DNA from: Bursaphelenchus xylophilus
Lineage: Eukaryota; Nematoda; Chromadorea; Rhabditida; Aphelenchoididae
Assembly: GCA_904066235.2 (NCBI GenBank)
Contig: CAJFCV020000003.1
Coordinates: 2,604,001-2,668,000, forward strand
Length of the DNA: 64,000 nt
Direction: 5' to 3'
The notes below the pieces were generated by a model. It was not told the DNA's origin, made no database searches, and saw only the letters and a program-made list of their open reading frames with translations. The position numbers were made by a program, and so were the translations under genes. Positions 34,217 to 43,201 of the stretch are shown here, one piece after another; within the stretch, counting starts at the first letter, position 1, and each line of letters begins with the position of its first letter.

Positions 34217-35593
34217 ATGTTTTCAGCTGAATTGCTGAAATTTGTGTATGTAACACCCACCGTCGCCGTAAGTTTTTTTACAATTTTGTGTTATTCTTTA
34301 GACCTATGTGGCCGAACCAGAAATTCCGTTGGTTCTGGTGGTGGACGGTTCCAAAATGCTGCTGATGCAGCGATTCGACCTTCTCCATTCATTCGAGCTC
34401 ACAATGCAGTCAAGGATGACCTATAAAGACGCCAAATTTGGTGCCGTTCTGAAGAATTTCTCGGGGGTAGGTGTGAAATAATATTTTTAGGTAACTTTAG
34501 CTTTCTTTTAGGAGCATTCTTTTAAATTTTATTTTAAAACCCAAGGAGATGCTCAGAAATTCGTCGCTCAAGTCAAGAATGTAATTAGAATTGGCGAGAA
34601 AATTTCATCCACTCCGTCGAAGAGCATGGAGAGCCAGGTAGATGGATAAGGTCAAAAATCATATTCAAACCTGTTTTTTTCAGCATGAACAGCCTGTGTT
34701 CAGGTCTGCGGGACTTGGTTCGTCTGCGTCTACCTTTCAACCGCCCAGTTATCCGTTTTCCAGCTCACTTCAATCGGGATCCAGAGAATCTGTTACCAGA
34801 AAATTGGACGAGTTCCTGGCGGACGAACCCACCCAGTCTTGCGTTGGAGTAACTCAAAAGTCGACAGCCGTCCGCAATCTCACGCAACAGTTCATAGGCG
34901 AGCCGACACAAACACAATCCACTTCGCATGCAACTCAGGTGAATTTATATTATCCATGGTGAAGATTTGAATTTTAGGTAAATTCCATTGACAAAAAGGA
35001 AATTGAGAATTTGGTCAATGAGTTTTCATCGCATATTTCCGAATTCTTCGGACGTCTCTTGACTGAGGTACTGGAGAGACTGGATTCGCACTTGAAGAAT
35101 GTGCCGAGAATTCATGTGGATGATCTGGCTCGATCTTTTATTGTCGATACTGGTGGAGCTGGAAAGCGGAAGGAGAAAAAGGACAAGAAATTCAGTAATG
35201 GGGCAAGGATTCGGAAATTGCTCCATTCTTCGACTTATTGGCCAGGTATGAATTTATATTGTACTTGATGTTGATTTTTAGGAAATATTGACTTTTTTTG
35301 ATTCCAGGCTTCTTCGACGGTGCAAAGAAGCCAAAAAACGCGGAAAAACCCGCCGACGTGGCCGTGAATTCGCGCAAAAGAAGGTCGGCGATCCAGGCTC
35401 GTTCTAAGATTTCGGCGGTTGCGAAGAGCGACCTGAAGGGGGCTTATTACAAACACCGCCGCTTTTCTGTCCGGAAGAGCGGTCAAAATAACTCTCAGGT
35501 TGGTTGGCTACTCTTTTTATTGTTACTCATGTTTAGGCTGAAAGTCAGTCAGATGTGGAGAAGTCTGATGACGAAGTTGACGTCGTAAGCTAA
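34217..35593 (+). CDS. SQ/TQ-rich protein, candidate REC114-like (DSB-1/DSB-2 type) meiotic factor
   Basis: Seven exons: 34217-34267, 34302-34466, 34512-34637, 34684-34938, 34978-35245, 35308-35498 and 35537-35593, giving 370 residues. Residues 1-105 alternate short hydrophobic strands and end in a helix (GDAQKFVAQVKNVIRIGE), compatible with a PH-like fold. A Ser/Thr/Gln-rich middle follows. Ten SQ or TQ dipeptides are present (for instance EPTQS, VTQKS, LTQQF, EPTQTQS), a pattern typical of ATM/ATR target clusters. A helical region (EIENLVNEFSSHISEFFGRL) precedes a Lys/Arg-rich C-terminus. Length, N-terminal fold, SQ/TQ cluster and C-terminal helix all fit the nematode REC114 relatives DSB-1 and DSB-2, which promote meiotic double-strand breaks. 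I do not recognise the sequence directly, so the identity is an inference. Introns are all short (34-62 bp), unlike its neighbours. Confidence 0.6.
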
Positions 35594-35996
35594 TGTTCTC
35601 AGAGTTTCATTTGTTCTCGGTTATTTTTAATATTTCTCACTGTTATGTTGTTTTCACAATTTTTTGTTATTGTTTTGATAAAAAAGGAAGGAAAAGAAAA
35701 TTTTGATGTTTCCCTCAATTTTTTTGTTCTTTGATAGTAAGATTAGGCCGAAAACATTAGAATAGCTTGCAACTAAAGTTGCGGGAGTAAAAGTTTGATT
35801 TTTTCCAGGAAAAAATCGCAAATTTTCCTAAACATTTGGTTTAATTTAGCTGATCTTGCAAAAATTCCCATGAAGATCGAAAATTTAAACGCCTACGGGT
35901 GTATCATTATTAAAATGTTAATAAAGTTTTATTGGCTGGTACGAAGACAGCAGTGGCCATATAACACAGACATTTGAATGTAAATTATTGTTCAGA
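35594..35996. other. Short intergenic spacer
   Basis: 3' flank of the SQ/TQ-rich gene (AATAAA near 35920) and 5' flank of the first six-cysteine peptide gene. No other feature seen. Confidence 0.5.
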
Positions 35997-36578
35997 ATGA
36001 GGGGTTTTGTCCTCTTTCTTTTTGTTTGCGCGATTTTTCAGGGATTTGTTCAAAGTCAAGTGACATCAGGTGGGTTTTTATTGGATATAAATTCTATTAT
36101 TAACATTGAAAAAGGCCTAAAGTTCGAGTTGAAAATCTCGAAAGGGTTTTCTTTGCTTTTTCGTGTTACTCTATTTTTTGATTAGATTTTGATGAGACTT
36201 ACAGTAGATTTACATAGAAGAAGACTTTGTATGGCATATTTTAATGTTTTAGCTTGTTCTTTGCAGAACTAACCGACATTTTTTAGGCCCGAAGTTGGCG
36301 AGGAATCAACAATTTTACTTATTTTTTGTCTGTCTTGCTCTCTTCTACACGTTATCTCCACTCCACAGGCGAAATTTCAAAAAAAATCTTTAAAAATTTT
36401 TAGGCCTTTGTCATTTCCAGAAAGCACTCAGAAATTTTTAGGATGCAATTTGGAGATCTGTGGCGCTGTTTGTGAACCCGATTCGGTCGACTTGGAAGCC
36501 TGTGTAACCGGCGTGTGCAAGTGCCAGAAAGCGATCAAACCTGCGAAAAACGAGAGTTTCTATTTAAAGATTCAGTAA
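35997..36578 (+). CDS. Small secreted six-cysteine peptide, CS-alpha-beta-like
   Basis: Exon 1 (35997-36069) encodes a start and a hydrophobic signal peptide (FVLFLFVCAIFQGFVQS). Exon 2 (36442-36578) encodes the mature part; total 69 residues, phase-1 intron. The cysteine spacing in the mature peptide is C-x4-C-x3-C-x9-C-x4-C-x-C, the CxxxC...CxC layout of defensin-like and scorpion-toxin-like CS-alpha-beta folds. In nematodes such peptides are usually regarded as antimicrobial or of unknown role; nothing here decides between them. An AGAATG start follows a TTGTTCAG acceptor. AATAAATAAA lies 10 bp after the stop. A relative with the same gene structure lies on the opposite strand just downstream, so the two genes are convergent. 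Confidence 0.78.
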
Positions 36579-36810
36579 TTATGATTCAAAATAAATAAAT
36601 TTCTACGGAAAAATTTGATCATATTCACTGTTGTAAATTATGATTATGTGCGAATCTTATTTCTTTCATTATCAGGCAAAAAACTTCAAAGTCGAAATAG
36701 TCATAATTTCGTACGCCTACAAGGCAAAAAATACTTTTTTTTTGAACTTTACTTGTTAACCGACGATAAAAATAGGAGCAGAAAAACGTTATGGTACTTT
36801 ATTGGAAACT

Positions 36811-37062
36811 TTAAGCGCTTCGATTCTTCACGGTAGTTGTTCTATAACATTTACATCTTTTATTTTCGCACTTTCCGTATTGATACCCGTCTTCTATGCA
36901 GAGCATGGTGCAGAACTCATCAGTGCATGGAGGGACTAAAAATAGTTTAAATAATTTCTTTTATACTCCATCTTCCATACCACGACGATGCTCGTTGTGT
37001 AGGGCATTACAAACGGTGGTAAAGATAAAAACAGTCGCTAGTAGAAAAATTAGAAATTTCAT
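36811..37062 (-). CDS. Small secreted six-cysteine peptide, CS-alpha-beta-like
   Basis: Exon 1 is 37062-36981 (signal peptide KFLIFLLATVFIFTTVCNA), exon 2 is 36935-36811; 68 residues. The intron is only 45 bp and is phase 1, as in the neighbouring peptide gene. Mature cysteine spacing is C-x4-C-x3-C-x9-C-x5-C-x-C, nearly identical to that of the plus-strand neighbour at 35997-36578, although the rest of the sequence differs. The two genes look like diverged duplicates that now face each other. Function is unknown; secretion and a disulfide-stabilised fold are inferred from the sequence. Confidence 0.75.
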
Positions 37063-37588
37063 CGCAGAAATAAGTTGTCAGCAGAGAGAAGATTGAATAT
37101 GTTTTGCTTCAGTTTGTGTTAAAATAGAGATAAATTGAATGCAAATTGAAAACAATGTAAATTATCTAGAGGCTCTTCCCCAATTAGCATATATATTAGT
37201 GAAGTGAAATAGTAAATCTTTCAGTCAACATTTATTTTCTTTTAGTTTTTTAAACAGCTAACGATAAATTTGTAATGAATAATTCATTAATTACTTTCAT
37301 TTCCTTCCCTAGGTGGTTCCGAAAGTTGCATGAAGTCTTATTGGATAAAGTTTTCGCGACTATTGTAATCTTACTTTAACGATTACATAGGTCGCATGTT
37401 TCTAAAATATTTTTGTATTCTCAGTCGATATACTTGTGTCTCGGGGTGGTTTTTGGACTAATGCGTCGGGAAAATAATGAGTACAATGCCGCATATGTAG
37501 AAAAGATCTTTAAATTTTTGCATGCATTTTTATTAAGCAATTAATTGTAAGCGTATTTCCAATGAATAATCAATTTTTGTCTCCCAGA
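37063..37588. other. Intergenic spacer with MITE fragment
   Basis: A partial terminus GCGTCGGGAAAATAATGAGT near 37461-37480 belongs to the short TA-type MITE family; its partner end is absent. Otherwise nothing was recognised. Confidence 0.5.
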
Positions 37589-38904
37589 TTATTGCGGAAG
37601 ATTGGCGACGTCGGGATGGATAGCCATGGGGAAGTATAAGTTGTCGTATGAAATTTTGACCGGGGGATACAGCTCTCCTTGAGTGTTTGGGTCGAGTAAT
37701 TGCACAAGGAAGTAGCCTTCTCCCCAGCCGACGACGGCTGCGGAAAACTCGCGATAGTCGGGAACACTCTTAAACTAAGATATATCGTTAAGCCACAAAA
37801 CCCTTCACTTACGTGGTAAACTTCGTCGGACTTGATGGTTTGCAGAAGATCCGCTTTGCCGAGGAAAATGACAAAAACGGGTCCATTGTGGTACACCTCG
37901 TCTTTCAACTGCTCGCTGCCGAAGACTTGGCTTCTGTTTCTCGTCTCCTCCGACTTGAAGTCGAAGCGCACTCGGACCCCCCTGTTCCCATTAACACATT
38001 CCTCAACGCATTCCTGCGCATTTTCGTTCCATGGTTGGCATTCCTCCGTAACCACACCGTTTTTATAGATCTGATCAAAAAACTGGGTCGAGTCTCCGTT
38101 TCTAAATTATAATCAATGTGTTTGACAGTACTTTAGGCGTTTTCGAAAGAGCGTAGACTTTTCGTTGCTAGGCATAGTTTACGGTAGAAAAATCGTAATT
38201 ACAGTGGGGGACCTGATCCAGTGGAAAAAAACGTACCATTTTGCATCCAGGAAGTATCAAAAATGTGGCAAAATGCTTACCTCTCCAAGTGTAAAAAACT
38301 CCGATTTCAAAAGCGCGCCCGCTGTTTTTGTGAGGTAAAGGATATACCCTTCAAAACGAAGTTATTTCACTTGGTGAGCGAAGCATTTTGCCACATTTTT
38401 GATACTTCCCGGATGCAAAATGGTAAATTTTTTGCCACTGGATCAGGTCCACCACTGTATAATCGGTAAATGTCGGCTGCTCGCAAGTGTCACGACGCCA
38501 CAAAAAGTCTACGCACTTTTGAGAAGTCATGGTGTACGACACAAGGGAATTCAACGGCATACCCATAATCTTTGACTTTGTTGTACGAGCATTGTAGTAT
38601 GTGTGTGGGCGAGACGAAAATCTCCCTTCCACTTTCCAAACATATGCGCACGTTGATGATCCAAGCAGCGGTGACTGCCTTGTACGCCTCGTCAATAAGG
38701 GTCCTCTCCGACATGTTGTATGCTTTAGAAGTAACAGCAAGGCAGTTGCCGTTGTCCAGAGCATTGTATGATGCTGGGAGAGCGGCGTCTGAAGCCACCA
38801 ATGGCAGCAAGACGAAGAGTAGTCTCTAAAAATTGTGTTGTCAAGTTCACTACCTAATAAAAACCTTTTCACTAACGAGTTCCTTACTTACCAGAGAATA
38901 CATG
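37589..38904 (-). CDS. Divergent cathepsin B-like (C1 papain family) protein, probably inactive
   Basis: Four exons: 38904-38893, 38825-38563, 38101-37813 and 37774-37589, giving 249 residues. A signal peptide (LRLLFVLLPLVASDA) leads straight into LPASYNALDNGNCLAVTSKA, which aligns with the start of the mature papain domain. The usual inhibitory propeptide is therefore missing. The Cys of NGNCLAV matches the catalytic cysteine position, but the normal Gly-Ser-Cys-Trp context is lost. Later family features are KNGVVTEECQPW, EVYHNGPV and AAVVGWGEGYF. The His that should precede AAVVGWG is replaced and no NSW-type Asn motif follows. I infer a secreted pseudoprotease. The exon 2 donor (GG/GTATGC) was chosen because it restores phase with exon 3; one alternative donor upstream also keeps frame. 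Confidence 0.75.
38202..38457. mobile_element. TA-type MITE of the CACTGGATC family, 256 bp
   Basis: Ends CAGTGGGGGACCTGATCCAG and CTGGATCAGGTCCACCACTG, flanked by TA. Lies in the second intron of the cathepsin-like gene. Confidence 0.88.
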
Positions 38905-39228
38905 GTTGTAGTCGTTGATGATTGCCGTTAATTTTGCCATCATTATATACTAGATTTTGGCGTTGTTATGCTCATTGTTACTTTCTTTTTTAATTAAACA
39001 AAATGTCAATGTTAATTGGTTTTCGTAGCGATCCGGCTTTGATAACACAATGAGTACAAAGACATTTTTTTTGAAATCTTCAGATCCAATTTTCTGAAAT
39101 GACCTTTAGGCAGACAACATTTACGAATAACAATGACGGTTTCCTAAACAAAAAAAACTAGACGGTCCAAAAAGTTCTGACATGTTTTCACATGGTGCGG
39201 TCGGCGTCGCGACTTGGCTTTACGCGAT
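38905..39228. other. Upstream region of the cathepsin-like gene
   Basis: Presumed promoter of the minus-strand cathepsin-like gene. No other feature recognised. Confidence 0.4.
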
Positions 39229-39357
39229 AAACAATCAGCACAGTGCGAAACAATCAGCGCAGTGCGAAACAATCAGCACAGTGCGAATGAAAAACGCACT
39301 GTGCAGTTTAGGCCCTTTTCAAAGGCGTTCATTTCGCACTGTGCGCGGTCGCCGTGT
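39229..39357. repeat. GCACNGTGC cluster with a 19-bp tandem
   Basis: AAACAATCAGCACAGTGCG repeats three times with small changes (39229-39287), followed by GCACTGTGC units. A foldback element interrupts the block at 39359. Confidence 0.75.
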
Positions 39358-39358
39358 A

Positions 39359-40734
39359 CCCACAGCATTCCGAATTATTTTTGCCGCCGACCGGCGTCCG
39401 AAAAAATGAAGAAATGAGATACGCCTCTTACATTTTTGCCAATATCTCGCTAGCCTCGAAGTGTAGCGTGAATCTGAAAATTGTGTTTCAAAGCTGGCAC
39501 ATTTGTCCTTCAGAATATACTAATTTTGTAATGATACTTATTATGTACGGCAAGGAAACCGTTGCTGAAAAATGGCAAATTTCAATATTCAATGCCAGAA
39601 AAATTTACTTTCGAAGTGCCAGATCACAAAATTATGGGCCTCATTGTGTAAAGCATCTTGAACACTATAAGATATAACAATTTCAGGAATTTTCTGGCCC
39701 GATTCGCAGAGTTATAGCCGAAAAACTGCAATTTTGGCCTTCTTATTGTGCTATCTGCACTTTAAAAGTACATACAAAAAATCCCTCTTAAATTATTGTT
39801 GCCCAGGTTGTGATGGACCATCGCGCAAAATCTCAACCTTCCACGACTTCTACGCAAAAAGTTATAACGGTTACAATATGGGACCCCCGTATGTCCAATA
39901 TTTAGTAAAATACGGTGAACTATGGTGCAATATGGTGTTATATGATGGAATTTCTATTGCTGCTGTCGCGCTGGTTGGGGTAAAAAAATTTTATCGTAAT
40001 TACACGGTCAACTACATAAAAAAATTTCCCAGCTATGTCCCCAATTTTTCACTGTTTTCTCTTTAGTATAGCGAAAACTCGAAATCGTGTCCCTCGTGCG
40101 GAAAAATCTGAGAGACAGTGTTCAGGTTTCGAGTAAGTTTACGCAGGCCATATAGATCTATTTTTTACCATGGTGTACTGTATTTTACAAAATATTGGGC
40201 ATACAAGGGTCACACATTGTAACGGTTATAACTTTTTCCGGAGGAGTCCTGGAAAGCTGAGATTTTGCGCAATGGTCCATCACAACCTGGGCAACAATAA
40301 TTTAAGAGGGATTTTTTGTATGTACTTTTAAAGTGCAGATAGCACAATAAGAAGGCCAAAATTGCAGTTTTTCGGCTATAACTCTGCGAATCGGGCCAGA
40401 AAATTCCTGAAATTGTTATATCTTATAGTGTTCAAGATGCTGTACACAATGAGGCCCATAATTTTGTGATCTGGCACTTCGAAAGTACATTTTTCTGGCA
40501 TTGAATATTGAAATTTGCCATTTTTCAGCAACGGTTTCCTTGCCGTACATAATAAGTATTATTACAAAATTAATATCTTCTGAAGGACAAATGTGTCAGC
40601 TTTGAAACACAATTTTCAGATTCACGCTACACTTCGAGGCTAGCGAGTTATTGGCAAAAATGTAAGAGGCGTATCTCATTTTTTCATTTTTTCGGACGCC
40701 GGTCGGCGGCAAAAATAATTCGGAATGCTGTGTG
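39359..40734. mobile_element. TA-type foldback element, 1376 bp
   Basis: Ends CCCACAGCATTCCGAATTA and TAATTCGGAATGCTGTGTG, flanked by TA (39357-39358 and 40735-40736). Arms of about 560 bp are highly similar, with an unpaired centre of about 230 bp near 39930-40165. No transposase. The flanks join into a sequence resembling the GCACNGTGC region at 42600-42660. Confidence 0.85.
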
Positions 40735-40936
40735 TACCGTGGATTTTACTGGTCGCTGTGCGACAAGTTTTTTGCGCGACGGCTGCAGATATGTCAAGAC
40801 TTTGGCCCGCTTATCAGTCCATCGGGAAATAATTTGTATTTGCCACACGATGAAGTCCGCCATCATCGCTTTGATGGCGGATTCTTACATAAGGCTTTTT
40901 GGCCCGCCAGACGTCAAATTTGCGTCAAAATCAATA

Positions 40937-41050
40937 TCAGCCCGTCGGGAAAATAATGAGCGCAATGTCGCTTCGCCGATCGCGTCGGTGAGGTGAAAAA
41001 AAATTTTTTTCCCGCGACACACCTCATTTTCTCGGTGGCGATGCGAAATA
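40937..41050. mobile_element. Left part of a short TA-type MITE, cut by a mariner-like element
   Basis: TCAGCCCGTCGGGAAAATAA and the family interior (CGCTTCGCCGATCGCGTCGG) run up to ATGCGAAATA, where the palindromic element begins. No matching right part was seen after 42016. Confidence 0.65.
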
Positions 41051-41053
41051 TTA

Positions 41054-42014
41054 GGTTGATGCAAAAGGAATTGCGGATTTTTTAATTTATTCGTATTTTT
41101 TTATAGGATAGCTCAATTCAAAAATGGAAAAAGGTATATAGTAGTAAATTTTAAGAGGATTTTTTCTGTATATGTGCTATTCTTATAAAAGTTATCAAAC
41201 GTTACCATAGGTTACCACGAAGGTACCCTAAACATGTTAGTACATTTTAAACCAATATTTTTACATATTTTTTTGCGGCTTTATCCATTTTTGAAAATAT
41301 TTTGATAAAATACATTATATTCTATCAAAAAACAAAAAAAACCCCCATTTTTGGCAAAGCGTTAAAACGCTATCCCAAAAATTCAAACTTCAGCAAATTT
41401 TACAAATCGTGTCGTGTCTTTTTTTTAATAAGTCCAAAATAAAAAATTCTTTTTGCTTTCGATTAGTAACAACATTTTTAAGGCTTTCGTGAAAAAAAGA
41501 CATCAAAATCTTGAATTTTATTTTTTGGTCAAAAAATGTCAAAAAAATAAATTTTTTTGATTTTGATGTTTTTTGTCACAAAAATCTTAAAAATGTTGTT
41601 ACTAATCGAAAGCAAAAAGAATTTTTTATTTTGGACTTATTAAAAAAAAGACACGACACGATTTGTAAAATTTGCTGAAGTTTGAATTTTTGGGATAGCG
41701 TTTTAACGCTTTGCCAAAAATGGGGGTTTTTTTTGTTTTTTGATAGAATATAACGTATTTTATCAAAATATTTTCAAAAATGGATAAAGCCGCAAAAAAA
41801 TATGTAAAAATATTGGTTTAAAATGTACTAACATGTTTAGGGTACCTTCGTGGTAACCTATGGTAACGTTTGATAACTTTTATAAGAATAGCACATATAC
41901 AGAAAAAATCCTCTTAAAATTTACTACTATATACCTTTTTCCATTTTTGAATTGAGCTATCCTATAAAAAAATACGAATAAATTAAAAAATCCGCAATTC
42001 CTTTTGCATCAACC
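41054..42014. mobile_element. Near-perfect palindromic element with mariner-type ends
   Basis: The left end TTAGGTTGATGCAAAAGG closely resembles known mariner terminal repeats. The right end is its inverse (CCTTTTGCATCAACCTA), flanked by TA. The two arms of about 480 bp pair almost without mismatch around a centre near 41530, with virtually no loop. The arm identity suggests a young insertion or ongoing homogenisation. No transposase is encoded. Confidence 0.88.
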
Positions 42015-42102
42015 TATACAAAGGTAACATTTCCTCATTCTTTTGCAGTTTCTCCAAGGTTTATTCCGACGTAATTTTCAAACAGTATTTTTAAGCCAAC
42101 AT

Positions 42103-42224
42103 TTAGTCGTAATAACATTCACAGTGACCCTCGGGATCACCATAGGGAACGCAATGTCCGTACCAGGCTCCTTCCACGTCATCTCGGCAGTATATGGCGC
42201 AAGCATCCATGCTGCACCGTGCCG
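42103..42224 (-). CDS. Terminal exon of a third CS-alpha-beta-like six-cysteine peptide (partial)
   Basis: After a CGTTTAG acceptor, a 122-nt exon encodes 39 residues and a stop. Cysteine spacing is C-x4-C-x3-C-x11-C-x9-C-x-C, the same layout as the peptides at 36-37 kb. The exon starts in phase 1, as theirs do. No convincing signal-peptide exon was found upstream; a candidate ATG at 42956 closes after 17 codons. The exon may be an orphan left by insertions, or its first exon lies beyond recognition. Confidence 0.5.
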
Positions 42225-42310
42225 CTAAACGAACCATTTTTAGAGAAAGCGAAGGAGCAAGTCGCAAGGAATGACATGAGGTTACCCTTTGGCAACACAT
42301 GTCTCTTTGG

Positions 42311-42566
42311 CGTTCCAGAAAGTGCGTAGACTTTTTTCGGCCTTGTTTTTTGCAGTGCAAAAGCGACGCGATCCTTTTCGAAACATTTTGCACTGCGCAA
42401 CTTCATTTCGTGCGCCCAAAATTCGCGCCGACTCCGTTGAGAAAAGCTTGCATCGCTGCGATATTGCACTTGCACGGTGCAAAAGATCAAATGCACGCCG
42501 CAAAAAAGAGTTCTGTGCACGGTGCGGCACACGACAAAAAGTCTACGCACTTTCTGGAACGACTAG
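42311..42566. mobile_element. TA-type MITE with GCACNGTGC interior, left end damaged
   Basis: CGTTCCAGAAAGTGCGTAGA at the left and TCTACGCACTTTCTGGAACG ACTAG at the right match the element at 10554-10824. The interior again holds GCACGGTGC and GCAC-type units. The first bases of the left end are altered. Confidence 0.75.
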
Positions 42567-42579
42567 GGCCAAAAAGTCT

Positions 42580-43100
42580 TGACATGTCTGCACGGTGAGC
42601 CATCGTGCGAACTGAGACTTGTCGCGCAGCGATACGTAAAATTCACGGTGCAGTGCGACCCCGCACAGTGCAAAAAACTCGTCTTGAAATGGGAGATCGA
42701 AAGCACAGTGCGCTCTTTTTTCGCACCCCGCCGAATTTTTATCCTGCGGCACCTCGTCGAAACGCCTAGTTCACGTGTCCGCACGGTGCGAAAAAACGGC
42801 CGCACTGTGCGAGGAAAATGTCAATTGCACAGTAACTTTCCTAGCAGTTCATCATCCCTTGCGACTTGCTTGTTTTCGCACTATTCTCGCTTACACCCGA
42901 CATCAAACAGAGTGACAAAGACGACCATAGAGAGTTAGGCGCAACAAAAAGTTCATGGCGATGCAAGCAATGAGACGCTTGATTGGAATGGGGGCTTTTA
43001 TGTAACAGTAGAATAAATTGTTCAGACACCATTAAGCCGTTGAGTGTGGTATTATCATACGTTAATGAGCGTGCGAAAAGGTTTATGTAAACAAATCCTC
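42580..43100. other. GCACNGTGC-bearing intergenic DNA
   Basis: 42580-42840 carries several GCACNGTGC units in GC-richer sequence. 42840-43100 shows no supported gene. Confidence 0.45.
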
Positions 43101-43201
43101 TAAAATTCTCGAAAAACCATTTATTTCGTTCAAAATATATATCACAGATATGACGATCGTATAAATATGAGATCAGTGTAATGCACAAGGAAGAAGTCAA
43201 T

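Noticed and set aside
42179..42598. Several overlapping ORFs around 42.2-42.6 kb
   Set aside because: Shadow frames of a TIR element with GCACNGTGC units; only the six-cysteine exon in another frame has coding features.
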